In this document: piece by piece, positions 1 to 10,809 of the stretch
How positions within the stretch are numbered: position 1 is the first letter of the stretch
How the letters are laid out: each line of letters opens with the position of its first letter
Assembly (NCBI GenBank): GCA_008711295.1
Contig: VUYV01000402.1
Coordinates: 399,351-463,350 of the forward strand
Direction of reading: 5' to 3'
Source of the DNA: Anarhynchus alexandrinus
Taxonomy: Eukaryota > Chordata > Aves > Charadriiformes > Charadriidae
DNA length: 64,000 bases
Notes under the pieces: model-generated
Told to the model about the DNA's origin: nothing
The model's database searches: none
What the model saw: only the letters and a program-made list of their open reading frames with translations
Position numbers and translations under genes: made by a program

Positions 1-1381
1 GGCCCTTCTCTGCCCCCTTTGCCTTTCTTCCCTCCTCGCTTCCGGACGGGCAGGTCAGTGCTGAGCAGGATTTTCGGTCTCTGGGTGGGTGGCGGTGTCT
101 TTCTCTGCCTTCCCCGAAGCACAGGGGAAACGTTCCTTCCAGAAGCAGGATTGCCCTATTTTCACGTTTTTCTTTCTGTGCTTCCTGGGGTTCCATGACT
201 TCTAGCTTCCAGTAGGAAATGTAGTATAGGTATACAGACGTACTCAGAATTACTTCCGAATTATCCTGCTGGTGGAAAAAGAGTTGCAGTGACAGAAAGT
301 CCTGCTTTCGATGCAGCCTGTCCCTTGCTGCTCTGAGTGCGTTGCTGGCACACACACAGAAACTGCTCTCCCTTTTTCCTTACTGTGATTTTGAGACTCT
401 GTGTGTGTGTTTACTCAGGAGCCAAATTTTTGTCAGTTTTTGCTTTAGGGAATCTGGACATTTTCCTGGAGGTCTGCATTGCCCTTGGCTTGTCAGCAGG
501 TGAAGAAAAGGCTTAAGAAAAACGTAGCACTGAAATCTTCTGTACCAGCAATAGATAATTTCCTGCACTGCCCAAGTTGTAAGTTGTCATTAAGGAAGAC
601 TCTTCTCATTGTGAACTCTGGTCCTTAATGACCAGTTGTAAACTATTTAGATTCTCCAGCTGATTGCTTTAAAGAAAGGGAAAGGAAGCCACAAGCTGCT
701 GTAGACATCATGGTAATTAGGGAGACCGATACCCCTCGAAAGAGGCACAGGGTCACTTGGAGTGATAACAAACATCTGGAAGCAGGTTCCAAAAGGCAGC
801 CTCTGCGAAGATGTTTCACTCCGTGCTGCCCTGGGATGTTAACGCCCGTCTGTGACAACCTGGGGAGCGCAAGTCAGTAATTCTGTAGAGCATTCTTACA
901 GAGTACGGGAAGATGGGAAGCTACTGCTCAGCAGAGTCTTTGCACAACTTAGGCCGGGTCTCGCGATACGCTTGTGTTTTTCCGTGCCCTGCTTAGAGCC
1001 GTCGTCTGACTTGGCACCTTGGAGTGTGTCTCACTGGTGTGCTCTCTGAGTTTTCAAGCCCATAATTTCTTTCCTGGATAGAAAATCCGCAACGCGCTTC
1101 AGCCTTTTCCCTTTTGCTGGTCCCTAAGCTTTCCTGCGGAATGCAGGTATTTTACAAGGTGGTTCCACATCAGCTGCTGTGTACCATGTGCCACATTGCT
1201 TTGTTCATCAGAAGCTGCTGATGCCATGGATGTAGTCCGTCAGATCCACGTGGTCCATAGATCACAGGGTGTAAAGCAGCGTTCACTGCAGTGAGTGGAG
1301 CAGAAGGTGTTTAGTCCCAGAGATTGGGTTTTGTTTGGAGCTTTGGCAGCAGATCGCAGGACCAGAGAGTCTTCGGGTGTG

Positions 1382-1425
1382 TTCACAACTGTTAATTTAG
1401 ACTATTCACAACTGTTAATTTAGAC
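1382..1425. repeat. perfect 21-bp direct repeat
   Basis: The unit beginning TTCACAACTGTT and ending AATTTAGAC occurs at 1382-1402 and again at 1405-1425, with two bases between. The copies are identical, so it looks like a recent local duplication; no function is implied. Confidence 0.9.
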
Positions 1426-3490
1426 CAAGGAGGTGAGGTTCCTGCTTCAGTCCATGGGAAAGCACAGATTCCCACTCTAAACTGCCACCTCTATTCACTG
1501 ATTTTTAGCGAAGGAGGTTAATCTCCTGGAAGAGTTCTCCTTCCGCTCATTTGAATAGTTTCCATGGCAAAATCTGAAAGTCAGAGTTGAAAGCTGGAGC
1601 TTGGCATGTACATTGTACACTGGACGTGATTTCTGTGGTAAAATTACAGCCAGCTTTAAAAGTAATGCAGTATTTGGAGTATTTGGCTTTCTGTGCGATG
1701 TATGGCTCAATTAAGCAGATGGTTGTGTTTTTATCTCCTAGCTAGCGCTGTCATTTGTACTTTACACTGGAGCAGTAGAGTTTAGAAGTGATGGATGTAC
1801 ACATCGCTATTGCTGGCCTGTGTCCACTGGACAGCCCAGAACCTTGTAGCAGTGTGTCTTGTTTACAGGGGTAGCTGTTAGTACCACGTGTGAAAGAACA
1901 CTATAACAGAAGCTTGTATTTTTGGGCACGGGGAGTTCTTCAGAGCAGTTCTCCTCCAACATTAATTCTGCTTTAGCCAGAGTTTTCAACAGTGGATCTT
2001 TTTCCAGGTCTTACTTGAAAACGTTTTTATGTGAAAAATGTTGAATTATTACATCTTCATCATGCTTTAGCTTTCTACTTTTCTTATCTCCTCTTTGATT
2101 TCTTTTCTTGCATTTTGCAGCTGTCACATTTTCATTTTCCTTTAACTGCTAGTTTTTAATGTCTTTGGGAATTTCTCCTACACAATTTAATAAAGATTCT
2201 GTTCTTTTCCTCTACTTGTTTCTACCTACGTTTTGCTCTTTATGCTGTTCTTCCCATGGAAATACTGGGCCACGTGGAAGCAGACAACGTGGGTACGGAT
2301 CCCAGTTCCAGACCAGTCTCGGGCCATTCAGTCCTGCGTCCCTCTTACCTTTCTCACGTGCCTTTAAAATTAGGGTACTTTGAAACAACATGTGGATCCA
2401 AAACAAGGATCCACAATTTTCTCTAAAACTCCTCTTCATTATTTAATTTTAGCAATCTATCATTTATATTAATATCATATTTTAGAAGCCCTAAATCATA
2501 TGCTTCCATGGGAAGGGCGTTGTTCAGACAGAGCAGAGACTTGTTTCTGGCATCAGCAGTCAAAATATAAGATAAAGTACGAATTCAATGAGCCAGGGCA
2601 CTACATGGAGATGTCAAGACAAGGAGGAATATTGGTTTTGGGGTTTGCAACACAAAAATTGGTGGTGGAGTAACAATACCTGCATTTGGGTGGGAAACGG
2701 TAATAAGGGATTTTGACCAGAATGGCTTCGCTGGAAATGTGGGAGGCAGAGGGGTTTCCTGACATCAGAACTGCAGGAGAGGCACAGCAGGCAGTGAGCC
2801 TGCGCTCAGAGAGCTTACAGGCAAAAGGGACTTGGAGTTAGAGAAGAAAATATGGTCAATTTTTTTCCTCTGGAGTCCGAAAACGATTGTATGTATATTT
2901 TGATGGTGGAGAGCAAGGGGAACAGACGGAAGAAAGTAATAATAAAGAAGGAATGGCTACGAGGAGGCTGAGGGAAATCACAAGATGGCACAAGATCTTT
3001 GAATAAATGAGGGGTTTGTAGAAGACGGCAAATGAGGGACATCTGTGTGACAGGGGAGGGAAGAAGAGGAATAGGAGAAAGGACACTTCACAACCTTCCG
3101 GCTTTCATCTGGAAGAATTTCCGAGCTTTGCTGGGTGAGGTTGGTTTGGTGAGGAGGATACCCTGCGAGGTGGGAGCCCGAGCGGTCAGTGGTGCCGGGG
3201 TGGGTAGGATGGGACGGGAGGCAGAAGGACATGTCCCACAGCTCGCTCTCTCCTGCCCTTCCCACACCTTCCAAAGGGAAGGGGGCTGATGGCGGGGGGA
3301 AGGCAGGAAGGAGCAGGTTGTCTCCCTCAAGAAAGACCCAGTCGGAAGTTTGAGTGTGGAGTACTGGCAGCCAGAAAAGGGAATGACTGAAGGCTTGGAT
3401 GCAGCAAGAGTTGGAAAGAAGCTTAAAACTCCCACCTTTGGTAACGGCACACCTCCAAAAGAGAAGGTGTCAACAGCATAAAAACATTAA

Positions 3491-3928
3491 GGATGATCCA
3501 AGGGCTGGAGCACCTCTCCTCTGAGGAGAGGCTGAAAGAGTTGGGGCTGTTCAGCCTGGAGAAGAGAAGGCTCCGGGGAGACCTTATTGCGGCCTTCCAG
3601 TCCCTAAAGGGGCTCCAGGAGAGCTGGGGAAGGACTTTTTCCTGGGGCATGGAGTGATAGGACGAGGGGGAATGGCTTCAAACTGGCAGAGGGCAGGTTT
3701 AGATTGAACATTAGGCAGAAGGTTTTCACTGTGAGGGTGGTGAGGCACTGTCCCAGGTTGCCCAGAGAGGGTGTTGAGGCCCCATCCCTGGAGGTGTTCA
3801 AGGCCAGGCTGGACGTGGCCTTGGGCAGCCTGGTGTGGTGGGAGGTGTCCCTGCCTATGGCAGGGGGGTTGGAACTCGATGATCTTCAAGGTCCTTTCCA
3901 ACCTAAACCATTCTGTGATTCTATGATT
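3491..3928 (+). mobile_element. CR1 LINE, 5'-truncated, 3' end intact
   Basis: The copy starts inside the end of ORF2 (GGATGATCC, then the part encoding [20 protein letters not shown]) and runs through the 3' UTR to CCATTCTGTGATTCTATGATT, the usual CR1 terminus. It is close to the copies at 30656 and 37592, so it belongs to the same young subfamily. The frame contains a stop after the ORF2 tail; no full RT domain is present. Confidence 0.93.
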
Positions 3929-4597
3929 CAGATCTCTGAGGCAGAGAACACGAAGCATGAGCATTTTGATTAGAACAAGTATTGCGGAGGCTGGAAAGGA
4001 AGAGCAGGAAGGAGAGAGGAAAAAGGGATCGGGACATGAGGTGGACTCTTGACAGTCCGTAGGTGGGAGGAGAAGTGCTGGTTTGAGTGTGACTTGGAGT
4101 TGGGCATGTCAGTGATGGGAAAAACATTTTCAATTGGCGGTTTCATGGCAACTTCAGTGCAGTTGGATTTATGCCGATGGGAGTGTGGAATGAGATCTGA
4201 ACAGGAGAGAAGAGAAATAAAGTTTGCAACACTGTATTTTATGGCATTCAGAAATGAACAAAAAAATGGGAAAAGAGTAATACCTACATTTGATCCTGAC
4301 ATACCAGCTGGCAGCAAGCCAGGAAGGGGAAGGCAACAGGTTGGTACTGGGAGGAACCATGCTGGTCCACTAAATTTGTTTCCCATCCAGCTAAACGTGG
4401 TCACTTTCAGAAAAAGAAAAGACCCAAACAAACAAAAAAACAAAACAAACAAACCAACCAAAAAGTGCACCTCTTTGGTTTCTGTCTTGATGGCCAGATA
4501 CCTTGCCCATGATCTAATACTCTCTGATACTGACTGTTCCAGTCTTCTCTCTACCAATCATTTTTAGGGTGTGCTTTTTGCAGTACATAGAGTGCTG

Positions 4598-4887
4598 TCA
4601 TAGAATCACAGAATGGTGTAGGTTGGAAGGGACCTTGGAGACTATCCAGTTCCACCCCCCTGCCCTGGGCAGGGCCACCTCCCACCAGCCCAGGTTGCTC
4701 CAAGCCCCGTCCAACCTGGCCTTGAACACCTCCAGGGATGGGGCAGCCACAGCTTCTCGGGGCAACCTGAGCCAGGGGATCACCACCCGCACAGCCAACA
4801 ATTTCTTCCTCAGATCTCATCTCAATCTCCCCTCTTCCAGTTTGAAGCCATTCCCCCTCATCCCATGGCTCCCCTCCCTGATCCAGA
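4598..4887 (-). mobile_element. CR1 LINE fragment, cut by an assembly join
   Basis: On the + strand it opens with TCATAGAATCACAGAATGG, the reverse complement of the CR1 3' end, and continues through the 3' UTR until the n at 4888. Beyond the n the text restarts with the sequence that lies left of this insertion, so the element is unfinished rather than naturally ended. Confidence 0.92.
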
Positions 4888-5046
4888 NCCAAAACAAACA
4901 AACCAACCAAAAAGTGCACCTCTTTGGTTTCTGTCTTGATGGCCAGATACCTTGCCCATGATCTAATACTCTCTGATACTGACTGTTCCAGTCTTCTCTC
5001 TACCAATCATTTTTAGGGTGTGCTTTTTGCAGTACATAGAGTGCTG

Positions 5047-5247
5047 TCATAGAATCACAGAATGGTGTAGGTTGGAAGGGACCTTGGAGACTATCCAGTT
5101 CCACCCCCCTGCCCTGGGCAGGGACACCTCCCACCAGCCCAGGTTGCTCCAAGCCCCGTCCAACCTGGCCTTGAACACCTCCAGGGATGGGGCAGCCACA
5201 GCTTCTCGGGGCAACCTGTGCCAGGGGCTCACCACCCTCACAGCCAA
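5047..5247 (-). mobile_element. CR1 LINE fragment, second copy of the 4598 element
   Basis: It is the same insertion as the one at 4598, shifted by 449 bases, with identical left flank and a few base differences (for example GGGACACC for GGGCCACC). It stops at the n at 5248. It most likely represents one genomic insertion assembled twice. Confidence 0.9.
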
Positions 5248-5979
5248 NTGTTATTGGTTTCCTAAATCAAGTGTATCCATGTCAAGTTTTTGATTCTTTG
5301 GTTCAGGACTCTGTAGTACTTTTGTCCCCTTTTCATCACTCGGAATCTCTTCTAAACACATAGAGTCAGAGAAGGTGAGAGACAGGTTTGGAAGGGTGGG
5401 GAAGAAGAGACGAGCTGAAGTGGAGCGCAGAGGTAGACAGAACGTGCCGCCGTCAGCTGATACCAGCGCGTGGCTTTCCTTAAGGCAGCGAGCGAGTGCT
5501 CTGGCGTTGCAGGAGACGGCAGCCCTGCCGTGGGCAGGAGGGACAGTGTGGGACAGTGTGTGTAGGGGGAGGGGTGTGTGCAAAGAAAAAAAAAAAGCTT
5601 TGGGAACCTGTGACTTCATCTGTCTCTCTTTCCAAAGGCAAACTTGAATTCATGTAAACATTCTTGAAATATTTGCCTCGCTGCTTCTTAAAAGCCTCTG
5701 TCAAAAAGTTTCAACACCTCCTTGGGCGTGAAGCCGGGGACAGATCACTCTTGCAGTATTCTTATGGTGAGAAACTTTTTTTTTTTTCTGATATTCTAGC
5801 ATGAGTTTTTTCTTATTGCAATTAGTCTCTTAAGTACCTGGTTTTTGGCCACTGGCTCTGGAGAATGTATTGCTCTTTTTGTAAGAACCTCTCGCATGTG
5901 TGATGAAACCTTCTCACAGCCTGCTCCTAGCTGGGACGTCTGCTAGAGATTGTTCAGACAATTCTATTGCCTTCTCCTC

Positions 5980-7600
5980 TACATATAATTAGTCCACATC
6001 TCCCTTGAAATGGGATGCCCCAAATCAGACATTTTTGATGGTTGTTCAATGTTTATGAAAAATATTGACCAGTGCGTGACCGGGAATAAAGCCCTTCGCT
6101 TATTAGATCTTTCCATTTTGACAATTGGCGGCGCTCTGGTCTTTTTCCCATGAGATCCACATCCAAGTTTCAGTCCTTTCATCTATTGTGTATTTCCCCG
6201 TCATGAGAATATCACGGGAGACCAATTTTGTAAGAAGTACTGAAGTAAAATGAAAAATTGATGACATTTGATGCCTGTTTCCTAGTTTCAAGGTCAATTA
6301 CTCTGTAATGGAAAGACATTAGGTTGATTTGGCAAACGTTGTCCATGGCTCATTTCTCTGTTGTTCTTCAGGTGCTTCCAGTACTTTGCTTTATTGTTCG
6401 TTCCAGTATGTATTCTACAAGCTAAAATAACATGAGAAGTCAGTAGTTACATATGTATAATTTTACACCCTTTTAAGGATGATCATTACAATTCTTGTAA
6501 CGTCCCTTTTAAATCCCCTGTTGTTTTCTGGTTTTCTGACTTTGTCTCTGAATATTTGAGTTATTCTTTTAACCCTCCTTATTAATTTGTCCCGGTTTTT
6601 GCTTCTGTAGGCTTCCTTTTGAATTTTAGGTTATTGAGGGACTCTTAATTTTAGCCACACTGGTCTTTTATTACAGTCTGCTCTTTCCTCTGCACTGGGA
6701 TAGTTTATGCTTGTTTCTTTAGCATCATTTCTTTAAGGAACTGACAGTTGTTCTAACTCAGTTTTCCTGTTGAATTGTTTCTTGTTGTAGCTTAGCTGCC
6801 AATTCTCGTGAGTTTACTGAAATGTGCTGCACTGAAGTCGTGTTCTCTCTCTTCTGCTTCTTAAAATTCACAAAATCACTCTGTTGGCACGTTGACTTAA
6901 GGTCGCTTGTCATCTTTTTCAGCCAGTTCTTAGCTACTGTTTGATACAAATCTGGAAGTCTTTCCTTTCATTGCTTTCTCTACCTTTTGTATTAAAAAAA
7001 AAAAAAAGTCACCAGTTCCTCTGCAGCCCATTCCCACCGGGCACCCGTGGATTGAAATCGCCCCCCACGATCGAGTGGTGCTTTGTACAGCGTCGCTCTG
7101 TGCTGCAATAAAGTGTCATGTAATCATGGAATTTCCAGAGTAGGAAGGGACCTCTAGAGATCACCCAGTCCCACTCCCCTGCCAAAGCAGGACTGCCCAG
7201 AGCACAGCACTCAGGACTGCATCCAGGCGGGGCTTGAAAATCTCTGGATCGCCTGGTCATCGCCTGGTCATCTCGGCCTGATTATCCAGGGCGTTTCTGC
7301 CCGGGCCAATGCTCAGGTTGTCTTTGCTTTAGTTGTTACTGGTGTGTTTTCAGCAGTTCTGGCATGTGCCTCCCCTCACGCGGTGTCAGGCACTTCTGCG
7401 CTCTCTAACTGCCCGCCCCTTCCCACGGAAGCCCTCTCTCTGCATTACCGTTGTTGCCCTGTGCAGTTTTGCACCAAGTCTCAGTGGGAACAGCTAAGTC
7501 ATAATTTTCATCGTAGACCAAAACTTCAGACTCTTTCTAACTATTTCTCTTGCATCTTTCAGTAGTTAAGAACAGACGTATCTAAGAATTTCAGCTGACT
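5980..7600 (-). mobile_element. degraded ancient CR1-like LINE segment
   Basis: On the + strand several blocks, in order, resemble the reverse complement of the upstream part of old amniote (turtle- and crocodile-type) CR1 LINEs as I recall them. These include the 'ttactgaagtcaagatata' region (near 6230-6260), ATTAGGTTGATTTGGC (near 6320), AGGTGCTTCCAGTA with GTTCCAGTATGTATTCTA (6370-6417), GCCACACTGGTCTTT with CTGCACTGGGATAG (6652-6706), ATTGAAATCGCCCCCC (near 7050), and AGCTAAGTCATAATTTTC (near 7492). A younger CR1 (7116-7265) is inserted within it. Family assignment is by memory; the exact ends and subfamily are uncertain. Confidence 0.6.
7116..7265 (-). mobile_element. CR1 LINE 3' fragment nested in an older LINE
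   Basis: It starts TCATGTAATCATGGAATTT and continues with GGAAGGGACCTCTAGAGATC and CCAGGCGGGGCTTGAA, a CR1 3' UTR of a different and more diverged subfamily than the abundant young copies. CGCCTGGTCAT is repeated in tandem at its right edge. Confidence 0.8.
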
Positions 7601-8542
7601 GGCCAGTGAGCTGCTCTTGTCTCCCCACGGTCTTCTCCCCAGCACGGTTATTTATACCCGCCTGCAATTACTTACGCTCCAGACCCACAGCAACGCTAAA
7701 CCATTTCCTCCTGTAATCCACCATCACCCTTCCATGCTAGTGCCTGTGCCTCACCTTTTGAGATGCAGTCGACATAGTACGATATCCCCCTTACCTCATT
7801 CTCACATTCCTCTTTTGTTTATTCTGAAGACTTCTCTCTTAAATGGAGCAAGTCTGTGACTGTTCATGGGGAGGAGAACAGGGAAGAAGCATTTATTTAT
7901 TGATTTTTTTTTTTTAGCCCGCTTCTGATGGTGACTCTGCATGTCACACCCAGGTTAATTTTCCAGGTCTCGTGATGTTAAGATTTAGAGGATGTTGGAG
8001 ATTTCTTCCGTGTAAGCTATGGGGATGCCAGAGGCAGCTCACAGTCGGGGAAGAGCGAGGGAAGGTCCTCGGCGAGAGGTGGTTCAGAGCAGAAGCCCAT
8101 CGTGGTGCTCTGAATTTGCCTCTCGTGTGACAACCTCTCTCGGCTGGCTCGAGAGCAGAGTGGTCTCCTTGGGCAGAAGTTGACCTGGGTGAATATAGCC
8201 TTTCTGCTCTCCCTGTCCATTTGTATGGGTGCTCAGCGTTGTTGGACGTTCATGGAGACTTTGGGGTCTGAGTGTATCTGAGAAGGGAGAAGGCTGAAGA
8301 AGAGCTATTGAACCTGTCAGATGGAACTGCTGTGTTATCATCAGCTTACATATATGGTTAATCTTACTGAAATTGCCTGCTCTGCACTCAAAATCCATGA
8401 CTGTCCAGAATAACAAGTTGGTTTAATGGTTAAGAACCTGGGGCGGGGGTTGGAAGCTCCAATGCAATTTGATGGTTGAGGTTTTCGTAAAGTCTGCTCA
8501 TTACTTTTTTGTTTTTTCCCCTCTTTCCCCATCTCCACCAAG

Positions 8543-8709
8543 TCTTCCATCCCGTGGAATGTTCGTATTGCCGGTGCGAGAGCATGATGGGTTTCCGGTA
8601 CCGATGCCAGCAGTGCCACAACTACCAGCTCTGTCAAAACTGTTTTTGGCGTGGCCATGCAAATGGTCCTCATAGCAACCAGCATCAGATGAAGGAGCAT
8701 TCCTCTTGG
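8543..8709 (+). CDS. DTNB: DTNB exon A: ZZ zinc-finger exon of beta-dystrobrevin
   Basis: This internal exon encodes the ZZ zinc finger of beta-dystrobrevin, a cytoplasmic scaffold of the dystrophin-associated complex that binds dystrophin or utrophin and syntrophins. The acceptor AG is at 8541-8542 behind a long pyrimidine tract. The donor GTAACT follows at 8710. The exon is 167 bp: two bases finishing a split Val codon, then 55 codons ending in Trp. Visible zinc ligands are three CxxC pairs (CSYC, CQQC, CQNC) and a histidine-rich tail ([16 protein letters not shown]). The variants [15 protein letters not shown] and EHSSW fit my recall of DTNB rather than DTNA, which has CHSES, CQDC and EYTSW. 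Entry phase is 1 and exit phase 0, so the exon cannot be skipped alone without a frameshift. The preceding EF-hand-like exon is not in the window. Reading beyond the donor gives only a few intronic residues and a stop. Confidence 0.97.
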
Positions 8710-10752
8710 GTAACTCACCTTTGTTTGTCATGCTGAAACAACTGCCTCTGTACTGATTGATTCTGAAGTTTTTATAGCAGAACTGCACAGCAGGGCTTTT
8801 AAAGGTTTTCAAATGGCAAAAGTGTATAAATAGGTAAAGCGTACTGGTTTTATTACAAGTCTGTTGTTAACTCATTGATGGTCGTTGTATGCAGTGCTGT
8901 TTGAAGCACACAAGACAGCGCAGTCCTTCTCAAGGCCTTAACACATGTGTTTTCTTCCCCTCTTCACATCAGTCCTACTTTTCTTATATTTTCCTCTCTT
9001 CTAGCTTAAAAAGACTTACACTTTGCAATACCTTTCCTTCCCAAAAAGGTAAACCAGTTAGCATGAATGCTGTGCTTAGAAAGGAACTTTATCCCAGTGG
9101 CATCTCTAAAGATAGTATTTCTTTAAGAGAAAAATTGAGTCATTGTCCTGAAAGTTGTGAATATATGCACTGAAAACTTAACTAAACAGCCTTAAAGAAA
9201 TTCTATGAGAAGTACCATTCAGTTAGATGACTATATGATAATCACATCTCAAGAAATAATAGACAATTTTAGATATAAAAACCTATTTTATGGCAAAAGA
9301 TTAAGCCCAACCTTCTACTTATTCAAAGAGAAGTTCAAATGATGATTGGATTATAATTAGTAATTATCTTCATGAGGAAGAGTCATTATAGTATTACTGT
9401 TTAATTTGGAAAATTGGGGCTTAATACCATTTCAATGTTCAGTAGTTGAAAGGCGAAGATAGGAAAATTCAGTCTTAAATATTGTCCCTTTTTAACTGTG
9501 TGGGTAATAAACTTCTGGAATGTTTAATCTGAACTACCAGTAGATTCTTATCCCCTTAAGTATATACAAATCCATTTTTTAATAGAAAGTCGTCTCTGAG
9601 GAGTAGCTCTAACTCTGAGGCAGCCGTTTCCCTCCGAAGGCTCCGACCCGTGTTTGCAGGGAGTCGGGTCGGATGGACTGTGCCCCGTTCTGGTTGTAGG
9701 GTCTGTGCATCTCATCCCGTCTCTTCCAGTATTTCTTCTGAGGCGTTCGATTCTTACGAGGCTGTACGGAATAAGTTGATGTTAAGAGAGAAGGTGAATT
9801 GGAGGAGTGGGAAGTTACAGGGAGGGAACCGGGCTATTCAGACGATGGCTCTTTGGTAAAGGCGACGGGGCGGGTTGTGGCACGACCCGAACTGCGGGGC
9901 TGTCGGAGCAATCCCGAGCGCCGGCGTGGCCCAGACGGCGCTCCCCAAGCAGCTCCGAGGGAAGGTTTAGGGGCCGAGCCGGGCGAGGAGCCGTGCCTGC
10001 CGGACAGCCTGGGTGCGGGCAGCGTGCCCCACAGGCCGGGAATTGCGAGCGCCTGGCCTCGGGACCGGGTGGTGGCTCTGGAACCGCTTCCTTCCGCGCT
10101 CTTCGTGTGGAGGGAGAAGAGGGAATTGCACCTGCGGAAGCAACGCTGAACAAAGCACAGAACTGGAGGCAGAAGATTGCCGGGAACGGGACTGGGAAAC
10201 AGAGTTTTTACAGAACTTATGAAAGAAAACAGTGTCAGCTGGGAACCCTGAGAGAGACGAGATTTTAATAGCTAATGAAGGCATCGATGCGTAAAAGCAA
10301 TTGGTGCAGAAGTCTGTAGAAGGAATTTTAGCAGCAGCAAAGCTGGCTGTCTGGTACAGAAACAAGACGTAGCTCATGATGGTAAGAAGTTGCAGCAGGA
10401 GGTGACGTGGAAGATGTGCTTGTGTAAATCTGCTCCGTTCGGGGGAGATGGTGTACACGACCTGGAGGTGTGCCTGCGCCTGAGCCAGGAGAACGGAAGG
10501 CGTGAGGGTGAGGGAGATATGTACATTCCTTGTTCAGCAGAGTAAGAATCCCAATCGGAGAAAGATGAAATGAAGAGGCTGAAGATTGTCTAAAGGTGAA
10601 GCAAAGACAAAAGATGGAAATGAAGGAGAAAAACGGAGAAATCTGAGGGATTTCAGTGAACAATAAGGCAATCATAAGGAGCATTTCTGTTCTTGTAGTA
10701 TGAAGTACTATTTCTGGCTCTAAAAACCTGTATCTGAGCCTTCTTAACCATT

Positions 10753-10809
10753 TGGGGTTGGAACTCGATGATCTTCAAGGTCCTTTCCAACCTAAACCAT
10801 TCTATGATT
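10753..10809 (+). mobile_element. CR1 LINE 3' tip
   Basis: Only the last 57 bases are present, from GGGGTTGGAACTCGATGATC to CCATTCTATGATTT. This is an extreme 5' truncation that matches the subfamily of the copies at 3491 and 30656. Confidence 0.85.

Larger units (their letters stand above)
4441..5247. repeat. assembly-type direct duplication (4441-4798 = 4890-5247)
   Basis: The block beginning CAAAACAAACAAACCAACC occurs at 4441 and 4890. Each copy contains about 157 bases of unique intron followed by the CR1 3' end, and each is terminated by a lone n (4888, 5248). Unique flank plus insertion being copied together, bounded by n characters, argues for a scaffold artefact over a biological tandem duplication. 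Confidence 0.85.
1..8542 (+). other. DTNB: DTNB intron upstream of the ZZ exon (3' part)
   Basis: This is the end of the intron before exon A; its donor lies outside the window. Positions 1-3490 are mostly unique, with a perfect 21-base direct repeat at 1382-1402 and 1405-1425 and no recognisable gene. Next come a CR1 copy (3491-3928), a duplicated block with a minus-strand CR1 (4441-5247), about 700 bases of unrecognised sequence, and an old LINE segment (about 5980-7600). From 7600 to 8500 I see only unique sequence. The intron ends in a strong pyrimidine tract (about 8505-8540) and the acceptor AG. Open frames here are short and overlap on both strands, as expected of noncoding DNA. Confidence 0.85.

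Noticed and set aside
2790..2830. GCTCAGAGAGCTTACAGGCAA considered as an L2/MIR-type fragment
   Set aside because: The resemblance covers about 20 bases only, too little to call a repeat.
4049..4567. 172-codon frame (+) and 195-codon frame (-) over the same DNA
   Set aside because: They overlap on opposite strands, match nothing recognisable and run into the A-rich flank of the duplicated block.
7002..7014. A-run at 7002 as the tail of a retrocopy
   Set aside because: No gene-like sequence precedes it on the + strand, and it falls inside the old LINE segment.
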